Positions 8,348-15,511 of a stretch of DNA of 21,400 bases are shown here, piece after piece (positions within the stretch are counted from its first letter, which is position 1; each line of letters starts with the position of its first letter). The notes beneath the pieces are model-generated. The model searched no databases. It worked only from the letters and a program-made list of their open reading frames with translations, and had not been told where the DNA came from. A program made the position numbers and the translations under genes. This DNA comes from Pseudomonadota bacterium (GTDB lineage: Bacteria > Pseudomonadota > Gammaproteobacteria > Pseudomonadales > Halieaceae), in the NCBI GenBank assembly GCA_030591305.1, contig JAUVBI010000019.1, positions 1 to 21,400 on the forward strand, read 5' to 3'.

Positions 8348-8989
8348 TCAGTCCTCCCGGGATAATATCCGATAGATCTCAGGAATCTGCTCGGGCCCAT
8401 TCACCGAGCAACCCAAATCCTTCAGCAAGCCATCCTTCAGGCTATATATCCAACCGTGTACGTCCACTTCCTGATCGCCCGACCACGCTTTCTGTACAAT
8501 AGACGTATGACAGACATTGGCAACCTGAGTCATCACATTGAGTTCGCACAGTAAATCGACCCTGGCATCTTTATCTTCCAGCGCATCAATTTGCTTGCGG
8601 TGCGTATATTGCACATCTTTGATGTTGCGCAACCAGTTATCAATCATACCATTGTCTGTGTTTTCATAGGCGGCAAGCACCCCGCCACAGTTGTAATGTC
8701 CAACTATAATAACATGCTTAACCTGCAAAACCTCGATGGCATACTGCAGCACAGTCAGGCAATTAAAGTCCGTATGGACGACCATATTAGCAACGTTACG
8801 GTGAACAAACACCTCGCCGGGCAGGAGACCTACTATTTGATTAGCAGGTACCCGGCTATCGGAGCAACCAATCCACAAGTACTCCGGGCTTTGTTGTGCC
8901 GCCAATTTTTCAAAAAAAGTGGGGTCGCTGGAATGAATACTTTCGGCCCATTGCCGATTGTTCTTAAATAAACTTTGCAGACTGCTCAC
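8348..8989 (-). CDS. can: Beta-class carbonic anhydrase
   Basis: The 213-residue enzyme interconverts carbon dioxide and bicarbonate. The zinc ligands typical of the beta class are present: Cys42 and Asp44 in CSDSR (with the paired Arg46), and His98 with Cys101 in GHYNCGG. Family members of the Can type are about 215-220 residues, so it is full length. The start codon is GTG at 8989, with only a distant GGTGGG upstream. It lies 25 bases after the degenerate GGDEF gene and just before a small membrane-protein gene, all on the minus strand, so the three may form one transcript. No cyanase or bicarbonate transporter is adjacent, which favours housekeeping bicarbonate supply. Confidence 0.95.
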   Translation of the reverse strand: MSSLQSLFKNNRQWAESIHSSDPTFFEKLAAQQSPEYLWIGCSDSRVPANQIVGLLPGEVFVHRNVANMVVHTDFNCLTVLQYAIEVLQVKHVIIVGHYNCGGVLAAYENTDNGMIDNWLRNIKDVQYTHRKQIDALEDKDARVDLLCELNVMTQVANVCHTSIVQKAWSGDQEVDVHGWIYSLKDGLLKDLGCSVNGPEQIPEIYRILSRED

Positions 8990-9014
8990 TGTTAACTACC
9001 CACCCTCATCCGTC

Positions 9015-10175
9015 TCACACCATCAATGTACTAAGCCTGGAAATGGAAACTTGATTACCATTCCTGGACTGAGAAGATTGTAGCGCCTTACCTGCCACGC
9101 TCTGAATTTGCCCTGCCAGTCGAAGCATATCGACCGCGGGGTAATGCTCTGGCTCCCAGGTTACCAGGCCAATACTGAGTGTGACGTGTAAGATAGCACC
9201 CCGGCCATCATCAATCGCAAAATTCTCGAGATCCTCGCGCATACGCTCGGCAATTTCACTGGCTTTCATTTCTCCACATCCAGGTACTATTACATACAGC
9301 ACCGAACTCGACAGTCGCGCCATGTAGTCAGTGGCGCGCAAATCAGAAATCACTCGCTGGGTTACTTTTTTGATCACAAATTGGCAGCTGCTTTCACCGT
9401 GCTGTTGACACAAGTCTGTAAATTCATCGACCTCCATCTTGAGCAGAGTCATGGGTTGCCGGACACGCTGGGCCCGGGAAATTTCCCGGGTCAAGTCCCT
9501 CTCAAACCCACGGGGATTGCTCATATGCGTGAGAGGGTCCAGCATACTCAACTGAGATATTTCCTCTCGGCTTATCGCGTTCTTCAAACAGACAGATATC
9601 AAGGCCGCCAGATGCGCGACAAGGTCTTCCTCCGCAGAGCCTGGAAACAACGACATATCGGACAAGCCACAGTGAAAGCTTCCCATCAGTCGCCCGGAAT
9701 CCATCAGGGGCATTAAAAGCGCGTGGTCGATACCATGGTCGGTTTTCAACACCTCAAACATTCTGGAATCTGTTGCATCAATCACGGTGATATCGGGCTC
9801 GATATCGTATAGTTCCTGCATTGAGAATACTTCGGCGCGCAGCTGCAGGTGTCGGCCATAACGCTCTCCACCGACAATTAAATTCTCAAGCCTATTTTCA
9901 GGGTCGTATAGCCACAGCTCCGAAACACTAAATGAAAAGTGTCGAGGTATACTCACAAGTAACACCTCCAGCAACGTATTCAAGCTGGCCGCTGACAGCA
10001 GCATTATCTCCAGTTGCCGGGCCTGCAACAACAGATAGCGATTGATATCCAACCGCTCGGTCAGCCGTTTCTCTCTAGCCTCTTCCCGAGATGCGGCAGG
10101 CGGAGCACCCTGTATCTCCTCGTTACCCAGCTCGTCTTTGTCGTTATTGTTATTGTTATCGTCTCTAATGGTCAT
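9015..10175 (-). CDS. GAF (DUF484-like) protein with a degenerate GGDEF domain
   Basis: This 386-residue protein has a low-complexity Asn/Asp-rich N-terminus (residues 5-14), a charged helical stretch (28-45), a GAF-like sensor domain (about 66-200) and a C-terminal domain with the fold signature of diguanylate cyclases (about 208-375). That domain keeps SMLDPLTHMSNPRGFERDL and LSIGLV. However, the active-site GGDEF pentapeptide, expected after the Arg at 287, reads SSSVL at 289-293. It should therefore not make cyclic di-GMP and may instead bind a ligand or partner. No signal peptide or membrane helix is visible, so it is probably cytoplasmic. The start at 10175 has AAAAGG very close by. It precedes carbonic anhydrase by 25 bases. 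The domain assignment is firm; the function is unknown. Confidence 0.85.
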   Translation of the reverse strand: MTIRDDNNNNNDKDELGNEEIQGAPPAASREEAREKRLTERLDINRYLLLQARQLEIMLLSAASLNTLLEVLLVSIPRHFSFSVSELWLYDPENRLENLIVGGERYGRHLQLRAEVFSMQELYDIEPDITVIDATDSRMFEVLKTDHGIDHALLMPLMDSGRLMGSFHCGLSDMSLFPGSAEEDLVAHLAALISVCLKNAISREEISQLSMLDPLTHMSNPRGFERDLTREISRAQRVRQPMTLLKMEVDEFTDLCQQHGESSCQFVIKKVTQRVISDLRATDYMARLSSSVLYVIVPGCGEMKASEIAERMREDLENFAIDDGRGAILHVTLSIGLVTWEPEHYPAVDMLRLAGQIQSVAGKALQSSQSRNGNQVSISRLSTLMV

Positions 10176-10258
10176 AGCCTTTTATCGTCATAGTCTTTGA
10201 TCGAATGCGGTCATTTGGACACTTGAGCCCCAGGCCGCAACGATGTTCTATTATTCTC

Positions 10259-10287
10259 TTGGCTTGCTAGTGTAAGCACCCTATACT
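10259..10287 (+). promoter_or_regulatory. Sigma70-type promoter of the thiamine operon
   Basis: TTGGCT at 10259-10264 and TATACT at 10282-10287 are separated by exactly 17 bases. Transcription should start near 10294, just before the TPP aptamer, which is the position expected for a riboswitch leader. It was identified by eye only. Confidence 0.65.
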
Positions 10288-10295
10288 CACGATGC

Positions 10296-10380
10296 AAACC
10301 TGGGGGTGGCAGTAGCCTGAGATGCCTGTTCGGCAAACCCTTTGAACCTGATCCGGTTAGAACCGGCGTAGGGATAGGTA
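10296..10380 (+). ncRNA. TPP (THI-box) riboswitch aptamer
   Basis: The conserved THI elements appear in order: GGGGGTGGC at 10302-10310, CTGAGAT at 10317-10323, then ACCCTTTGAACCTGAT at 10337-10352, the P5 hairpin (CCGG 10353-10356 with CCGG 10363-10366), and GCGTAGGGA at 10366-10374. P1 can form from ACCT at 10298-10301 with AGGT at 10376-10379. This RNA binds thiamine pyrophosphate and usually turns genes off when it is plentiful. It sits between a good promoter and a receptor/permease/kinase operon, which fixes the operon's role as thiamine salvage. Confidence 0.95.
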
Positions 10381-10410
10381 ATACCTACTTAGACCAAAAC
10401 GCACGTCCTA

Positions 10411-10446
10411 CCGGTTCTCCAATATTTCGCTTTTAAGGAGAGAGCC
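10411..10446 (+). promoter_or_regulatory. Riboswitch expression platform (Shine-Dalgarno sequestration)
   Basis: CCGGTTCT at 10411-10418 is a perfect complement of AGAACCGG at 10359-10366, the 3' side of aptamer helix P5. The overlapping TCTCC at 10416-10420 can instead pair with GGAGA at 10437-10441, which is the ribosome-binding site of the receptor gene. The two pairings are mutually exclusive. With TPP bound, P5 stays intact and the freed strand can mask the ribosome-binding site. Without TPP, the platform can invade P5 and leave the site open. No run of U follows a stem, so translational control fits better than transcription termination. This is inferred by hand pairing. Confidence 0.7.
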
Positions 10447-10449
10447 CCC

Positions 10450-12558
10450 GTGAAAGTACCATCTTTACAGGCATTCATAGCACTGGGCGTGCTACTTCCC
10501 GTCAGCCACGCTCCCGCCAAAGAGCTGGCCGAAATCTTGATCACGGCAGAATTTCGACCCATAGCCCTGCAAGACCAGGCCTCCAGTATCAGTGTAGTTA
10601 CCGCAGATGACATTCATCAAAGGGCGGCGCAACATCTGGAGGAAGTGCTGAATATAGCACCAAATGTCAATTTCTCCAGTGGTTCCTCCCGGGCGCGCTA
10701 CTACCAGATTCGCGGCATTGGCGAGCGAAGCCAGTTTCAGGAACCCCTGAATCCTTCTATTGGTTTTGTCATAGATGATATAGATTTCAGCGGCATAGGA
10801 ACCATAGGCACGCTGTTTGACGTAGACCAGGTAGAAATTCTTCGCGGTCCCCAGGGCACACTACACGGTGCCAATGCCCTCGCAGGACTGATCAATATTC
10901 GTACAGGCCAGCCCCAGCCCGACCCCTCCTTGAGAGTGGAGGCCACCGCCGCCCAGTACAATACACTGAATTTCGGACTCGTCGGAACCGGGCCTTTGAT
11001 TGCAGATCAGTTGCTATACAGGTTGGCACTGAACACCTACCAGAGTGACGGCTTCATCGAGAACGATTACCTGGACAGGGACGACACCAACAATCGCGAC
11101 GAAACCAGCCTTCGAGGAAAACTACGCTGGTTGGCCGATGCTTCCAACACACTCGACATAACCGCACTCTATATCGATGTAGAGAATGGCTACGATACTT
11201 TTTCTCTGGACAATACACGCCACACCCTGTCTGACCAACCGGGTCAGGATGAACAGGTATCAAAGGCCCTGGGGCTCAACTGGCACAGGGAAGCACAGGC
11301 GCTCGATATGGAGGCGTCAATGACCTATGCCAGTTCTGAAACCGACTATAGCTACGATGAGGACTGGAGCTTTGTCGGCATCGCGCCGGGTTGGGAATAC
11401 TCTTCCTTTGATCAATATTTACGCAACAGGGACAGCGTCAGTGCACAGCTGCGTTTTCTTTCAAATGAGCAATCCCGGCTGCTCAACGACAGTACCGACT
11501 GGGTTATCGGCGCGTATTTCCTGCAAAATGAGGAGGGTCTCAGGCGCCGCTATAGCTACCTGGAACAAGACTTTTCAAGCGACTATGATACTGAAACACT
11601 GGCGCTGTTTGGTCAACTGGACAGCGAATTCAATGAACACTGGCGGGCAACCGTTGGGCTGCGCCTGGAGCAACGTCGAACTGACTACAGCGACAGTAAT
11701 GATGTCAACAGTAATCCCGAAAAAAACCTGTGGGGCGGTAAGCTCGTATTAGAGTACTCCGGGTCAGACGATACGCTGATGTACCTGGGGGTATCACGGG
11801 GCTACCGTGCCAATGGTGTAAATGCCAATATTCTAGCCAGCATGAACAGCACTGATGACCCCGACATTCTCGACCAGTTACGAGACCTACGGGCATTCGA
11901 CGAGGAGTTCCTGATCAATTACGAGGCCGGAATTAAATCCAGCTTCGCAGGAAACGCCCTGCAAACCCGGCTCGCTCTGTTCTACATGGACAGGGAAGAC
12001 CAGCAGGTAAGAGGCTCTCTGGTCATTCCCCGGGAAGACGGCAGCAGCGCATTCATCGATTACACCAATAATGCCGCCAGAGGGAACAACTATGGCGCCG
12101 AGCTGGAGGTCGACTGGATAGTATCCGAGCACCTGAGCGTTTATGCCAACCTCGGTCTCCTTCATGCCGAGTTTGATAAATACATCAACGCCGATGGAGA
12201 AGACCTATCCGGTCGCGATCAGGCCCAGGCACCCGCCTACCAGTACGCCATAGGTGGCCGTTTGGACTTCGGCAGTGACTTTTATGCACGACTGGACATC
12301 GAGGGCAAAGATGACTATTACTTTTCCGACAGGCATCCGGTAAAAGCGCCCAGCCACAACCTGCTTCACGCCCGACTGGGCTATAGCGCACAGCACTGGT
12401 CTGCCGCCCTGTGGGTTCGAAATCTTACCGATGAGAATGTCAGCGTCCGTGGTTTTGGCAGCTTTGGCAATGACCCACGCAAGGAATACGCGCTGGAGCC
12501 CTACTACCAGCTGGGCGACCCCCGGGTGGTCGGCGTCAGCGCCAGTTATAATTTTTAG
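10450..12558 (+). CDS. TonB-dependent outer-membrane receptor, probably for thiamine
   Basis: The 702-residue receptor starts at GTG 10450, with AAGGAG nine bases upstream. A signal peptide (about 1-23, ending SHAPA) is followed by a TonB-box-like EILITAEFR and a plug domain. The plug is visible as TADDIHQRAAQHLEEVL, IRGIGERS and VEILRGPQGTLHGANALAGLINI. A 22-strand-type barrel follows and ends in VSASYNF with the C-terminal Phe typical of outer-membrane proteins. It looks like a catecholate/vitamin-type TBDR by sequence alone. The thiamine assignment comes from the TPP riboswitch in its leader and from the PnuT-like permease and kinase that follow. It would move thiamine or a phosphorylated or precursor form into the periplasm using TonB energy. 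The receptor identity is certain; the ligand is inferred. Confidence 0.93.
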   Translation: MKVPSLQAFIALGVLLPVSHAPAKELAEILITAEFRPIALQDQASSISVVTADDIHQRAAQHLEEVLNIAPNVNFSSGSSRARYYQIRGIGERSQFQEPLNPSIGFVIDDIDFSGIGTIGTLFDVDQVEILRGPQGTLHGANALAGLINIRTGQPQPDPSLRVEATAAQYNTLNFGLVGTGPLIADQLLYRLALNTYQSDGFIENDYLDRDDTNNRDETSLRGKLRWLADASNTLDITALYIDVENGYDTFSLDNTRHTLSDQPGQDEQVSKALGLNWHREAQALDMEASMTYASSETDYSYDEDWSFVGIAPGWEYSSFDQYLRNRDSVSAQLRFLSNEQSRLLNDSTDWVIGAYFLQNEEGLRRRYSYLEQDFSSDYDTETLALFGQLDSEFNEHWRATVGLRLEQRRTDYSDSNDVNSNPEKNLWGGKLVLEYSGSDDTLMYLGVSRGYRANGVNANILASMNSTDDPDILDQLRDLRAFDEEFLINYEAGIKSSFAGNALQTRLALFYMDREDQQVRGSLVIPREDGSSAFIDYTNNAARGNNYGAELEVDWIVSEHLSVYANLGLLHAEFDKYINADGEDLSGRDQAQAPAYQYAIGGRLDFGSDFYARLDIEGKDDYYFSDRHPVKAPSHNLLHARLGYSAQHWSAALWVRNLTDENVSVRGFGSFGNDPRKEYALEPYYQLGDPRVVGVSASYNF

Positions 12559-12562
12559 CATC

Positions 12563-13183
12563 ATGGAAGTCTGGGGAAACAACTTGGCGGAGGCACTGCA
12601 GGCCATGTCCGGCTGGGAACTTGTCGCCGTGCTCCTGGGTATTATCTACCTGTTGCTGGCAGTGCGCGAAAGCCTGTGGTGTTGGTACGCAGCCTTTATC
12701 AGCAGCGCGATATTCCTGGTCCTGTTCTGGCAGGTAAACCTCCTGATGGAATCTGCCCTGCAGGGTTACTACCTTGTAATGGCTATGTACGGATGGTGGC
12801 AATGGCAACGCGGAGGCAGCAACGCCACAGGGGCAGCAGCCGAACTTCCAATAAGCACCTGGCCCTTGCGCAAGCACCTTCTGGCAATCGCCGGGGTCAT
12901 ACTGGCTTCAGTGCTAAGCGCGGCACTACTCAAAAACTATACCCATGCCGCACTACCCCTGCTGGACTCATTCACCACATGGGGTAGCATTTTAACTACC
13001 TGGATGGTCACACGAAAAATTCTGGAAAACTGGTTATACTGGCTGGTGATCGATAGCGTTTCAATCTACCTCTATCTGGACCGCGGTCTCTACCTGACCG
13101 CTGTCCTGTTCCTGGCCTATCTGGTCATCGTGATATTTGGATATCGAAAATGGCTGCGACACTACCGCAAAGCATCCAGTTAA
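12563..13183 (+). CDS. pnuT: PnuC-family thiamine permease (PnuT)
   Basis: From the ATG at 12563, four bases after the receptor stop, the product is 206 residues with about seven hydrophobic helices. PnuC-family marks are visible: the YYLVMAMYGWWQW segment (69-81) in the middle of the protein and LENWLYWLVIDSVSIYLY (154-171) near the end. The frame extends upstream to 12431, but that part overlaps the receptor barrel and has no membrane character, so I reject it. PnuC relatives move vitamins by facilitated diffusion, with trapping by a cytoplasmic kinase. Those under THI-box control are called PnuT. The next gene encodes such a kinase and overlaps it by 34 bases. No strong ribosome-binding site is seen, so coupling to receptor translation is likely. 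Confidence 0.9.
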   Translation: MEVWGNNLAEALQAMSGWELVAVLLGIIYLLLAVRESLWCWYAAFISSAIFLVLFWQVNLLMESALQGYYLVMAMYGWWQWQRGGSNATGAAAELPISTWPLRKHLLAIAGVILASVLSAALLKNYTHAALPLLDSFTTWGSILTTWMVTRKILENWLYWLVIDSVSIYLYLDRGLYLTAVLFLAYLVIVIFGYRKWLRHYRKASS

Positions 13184-14022
13184 AGCTGGATCAAACATTA
13201 AACCAATGGCGTCAGTGGCAGTGTGACCCACCCCTGTCGGGCCCGCCCCGAGTTGTCTCCACGTTCGACTCGGGGCTCAGTAATCACAGTGTGCTGGTGG
13301 CGGCGGAACAGCGTTTCGTTATTCGAATCGATGGTGTCAACGCCACCAACAACAGCCTCTCACGGCCCTGGGAGTGGCGCGTGCTGCATTGCGCTCACAT
13401 GGCCGACCTGGCGCCCTGCCCCAGATACTACAACCCTGAGTTAGGTGTGCTGGTTTGCGATTACCTGCCCCCGGATGACCACCCCGCAAATAACCTTTCC
13501 CAAACGGCAGCCCTACTTCGTAACATCCATCAATTGCCGGCATTTCACCACCGCCTGGATTTACGTGAGCGAATCACCCGCTACGAAAAGCAAGTGGAGC
13601 ACCGGAAGCGGGAGTTACCCGCTATCATGGCTGCCTGCCGTGAAAGTATATTAAGCCTGCTGAACTTATTGATCGACAATGACGATACACCCGTGCCCTG
13701 CCACAACGATCTGCTGGCCGAAAATCGCATCGTCAGCGGCAAGAAACTTCGGGCCATCGACTGGGAATACTGCGCCATGGGGAGTTTGTGGTTTGACCTG
13801 GCTGTGGTTGCCATTGGAGACCGCCTGGACAGCGGGCAAAAACAGGAACTGCTGACCGCTTATCTGGAGCGCGAGGCAACGCCCGGGGAATCACTGAAAT
13901 TTTCACAACATTGTGTGCTATACCAATACCTGGAGATTTTGTGGTATCTGGCCAACACGTCCGAGGCCATAGATCAGCGCCTTCGGGAACTGCAGCAAAC
14001 ACTCAATCTCGGAAATTACTAA
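13150..14022 (+). CDS. APH/choline-kinase-type phosphotransferase, probable thiamine kinase
   Basis: This 290-residue kinase of the aminoglycoside phosphotransferase/choline kinase fold carries the catalytic loop HNDLLAEN (His185, Asp187, Asn192) and the metal-binding IDWEY (Asp204, Glu206). An ATP-binding N-lobe includes FDSGLSNHSVLV and RFVIRID. It overlaps the pnuT 3' end by 34 bases, so the two are co-translated. In this setting it would phosphorylate imported thiamine and trap it as thiamine monophosphate, as ThiK does. The E. coli ThiK family shares the fold but I cannot claim orthology. Choline or another alcohol as substrate cannot be excluded from the sequence, though the riboswitch argues for thiamine. 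Its last 20 bases overlap the end of yajQ tail to tail. Confidence 0.85.
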   Translation: MAATLPQSIQLKLDQTLNQWRQWQCDPPLSGPPRVVSTFDSGLSNHSVLVAAEQRFVIRIDGVNATNNSLSRPWEWRVLHCAHMADLAPCPRYYNPELGVLVCDYLPPDDHPANNLSQTAALLRNIHQLPAFHHRLDLRERITRYEKQVEHRKRELPAIMAACRESILSLLNLLIDNDDTPVPCHNDLLAENRIVSGKKLRAIDWEYCAMGSLWFDLAVVAIGDRLDSGQKQELLTAYLEREATPGESLKFSQHCVLYQYLEILWYLANTSEAIDQRLRELQQTLNLGNY

Positions 14023-14485
14023 ACTGCAGCGGAGCGTCAAAGTCTCCTTCTCGCAGTAACGCCATTACCTTTTGTAAATCATCACGCTTCTTTCCTGTCA
14101 CTCGCACCTGCTCACCCTGCACCTGGGTCTGTACCTTCAGCTTGCTCTCCTTGATACTTTTAACTATCAATCGACACTGCCCGCTATCCAGGCCATTGCG
14201 TAACACCGCAGTCTGGCTAACCGTTTTACCCGAGGGTACCGGGTCGGATAGATCCATGGCGGCTGGATCAATACCGCATTTCATCAGCGCAGTGCGCAAC
14301 ATATCCTCCATCTGGGTGACCTGGAAGTCCGCCTCAGCGGTGATAACAATGGTGTGCTCATCACGCTTGAATGAAGCATCGACGCCCTTGAAGTCAAAGC
14401 GGTTGGCAATAATTCGCCCGGCCTGGTCGACCGCATTGGTCAACTCGTGCACATCAACCTCCGATACAATGTCAAAAGATGGCAT
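14003..14485 (-). CDS. yajQ: YajQ-family nucleotide/cyclic-di-GMP-binding protein
   Basis: The 160-residue product starts MPSFDIVSEVDVHELTNAVDQ and contains NRFDFKGVDASF and KVMALLREGDFDAPLQFSNFRD, all hallmark YajQ (UPF0234) sequence over the full family length. Members are small cytoplasmic proteins with two ferredoxin-like domains. Some bind nucleotides or cyclic di-GMP and act as regulators. A GAGAG stretch about 9 bases upstream supports the ATG at 14485. It is convergent with the thiamine kinase gene (20-base overlap of the 3' ends) and divergent from the panE-type gene. No partner is suggested by its neighbours. Confidence 0.95.
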   Translation of the reverse strand: MPSFDIVSEVDVHELTNAVDQAGRIIANRFDFKGVDASFKRDEHTIVITAEADFQVTQMEDMLRTALMKCGIDPAAMDLSDPVPSGKTVSQTAVLRNGLDSGQCRLIVKSIKESKLKVQTQVQGEQVRVTGKKRDDLQKVMALLREGDFDAPLQFSNFRD

Positions 14486-14578
14486 AGTAGATACTCTCTG
14501 TCTTTACATTCCAGTGGGAGACACAGTCTAATGTGCCTGCTACAGTTTACAATCCCGATACTGAAATATCTCTGACTA

Positions 14579-15508
14579 ATGACAAATTGCTGGCACATCC
14601 TGGGCGCAGGCGCTATTGGTTCACTGTTTGCAGCCTCCCTGCACCGCGCGGGGGTTCCAACCACTGTGCTATGCAGAAGTGGCCGTCAGCATGAGCGCCT
14701 GGTTGACGAGGGCATTGATATCAGCATCGACAGAAATGGCATCACTGAGACAATAACATTTCCCGTATCCGTTAACGCCGAGGCCGATGCCATCAGCCAC
14801 TTGCTGGTGACCACCAAGGCCTACAACGTGTTAACTGCCGTGGCAGAGCTTGAACACCGTCTGAGCACAAGCAGCCACATCGTATTGCTGGTCAACGGCC
14901 TGGGTTTTATGGACGATCTCCAGTCGAATTTCCCAGATTTCCAGTTCACTGCGGGAACAACCACCCAGGGCGTCTACAGGCTGGACACAGAACAAAGCAC
15001 AGATCATTTTTGCCATGCGGGGAATGGACTTACACGGCTGGGACAGACCAACGTAGAAAAGCCGCCCCCCTGGTTCGATGATTGGGCAGGTATCGACCTG
15101 CCCTGCATCTGGGAGACCGATATAGAGCAAAGTCTCTGGCGAAAACTGGCCGTGAACTGTGCAATAAACCCCTTGAGCGCACTGCATGAATGCACTAACG
15201 GCGAGCTTTCCGAAAGACCTGAGTTAGCCAAACTAGTGCATCAGTTGTGTGATGAAATTGCCCGGGTTAGCCTGGCCGCTGGCTTTCACGAAGCCGCAGA
15301 CAATATTCACAGCTGGGTGAGTACCGTTATTACTGAAACTCGCGATAATCGCTCGTCGATGCTACAGGATGTCCTGGCTGGCCGACGTACAGAAAATGAA
15401 TATATATCCGGCTATTTTCTCAAACTGGCCAAACATTACCACGTGGCCACTCCCGGCAGCAGGGCTGTCTACGAAGGTATTTTACAGTGCGACAAAATGA
15501 ATAATTAA
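14579..15508 (+). CDS. panE: 2-dehydropantoate 2-reductase (ketopantoate reductase)
   Basis: This 309-residue NADPH-dependent reductase of the PanE/ApbA family reduces ketopantoate to pantoate on the way to coenzyme A. The Rossmann motif GAGAIG is at 9-14, and TTKAY with Lys80 follows. The catalytic Lys189 is in LWRKLAVNCAINPLSAL, together with the conserved Asn193 and Asn197. The length is typical. The start at 14579 has no strong ribosome-binding site. Its stop lies only three bases from the stop of the converging kinase gene, leaving no room for a separate terminator. No panB, panC or panD is present in the window, so a paralogue acting on another 2-oxo acid is possible. The fold assignment is secure. 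Confidence 0.88.
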   Translation: MTNCWHILGAGAIGSLFAASLHRAGVPTTVLCRSGRQHERLVDEGIDISIDRNGITETITFPVSVNAEADAISHLLVTTKAYNVLTAVAELEHRLSTSSHIVLLVNGLGFMDDLQSNFPDFQFTAGTTTQGVYRLDTEQSTDHFCHAGNGLTRLGQTNVEKPPPWFDDWAGIDLPCIWETDIEQSLWRKLAVNCAINPLSALHECTNGELSERPELAKLVHQLCDEIARVSLAAGFHEAADNIHSWVSTVITETRDNRSSMLQDVLAGRRTENEYISGYFLKLAKHYHVATPGSRAVYEGILQCDKMNN

Positions 15509-15511
15509 CGC

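Noticed and set aside
8314..8400. Upstream extension of the 58-residue membrane protein to 87 residues.
   Set aside because: It overlaps the end of the carbonic anhydrase gene and adds a segment with no recognisable features.
10141..10160. Tandem GTTATT-like units encoding the Asn run of the GAF-GGDEF protein, a possible phase-variation tract.
   Set aside because: The repeat unit is a multiple of three, so slippage would not shift the frame; the tract is also very short.
12431..12562. Upstream extension of the PnuT frame by 44 codons.
   Set aside because: It overlaps the receptor barrel, has no family similarity or membrane character, and the ATG at 12563 fits the family length.
14003..14022. 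20-base tail-to-tail overlap of the kinase gene and yajQ, a possible frameshift or assembly error.
   Set aside because: Both proteins end with normal family C-termini; convergent overlaps of this size are common in compact genomes.
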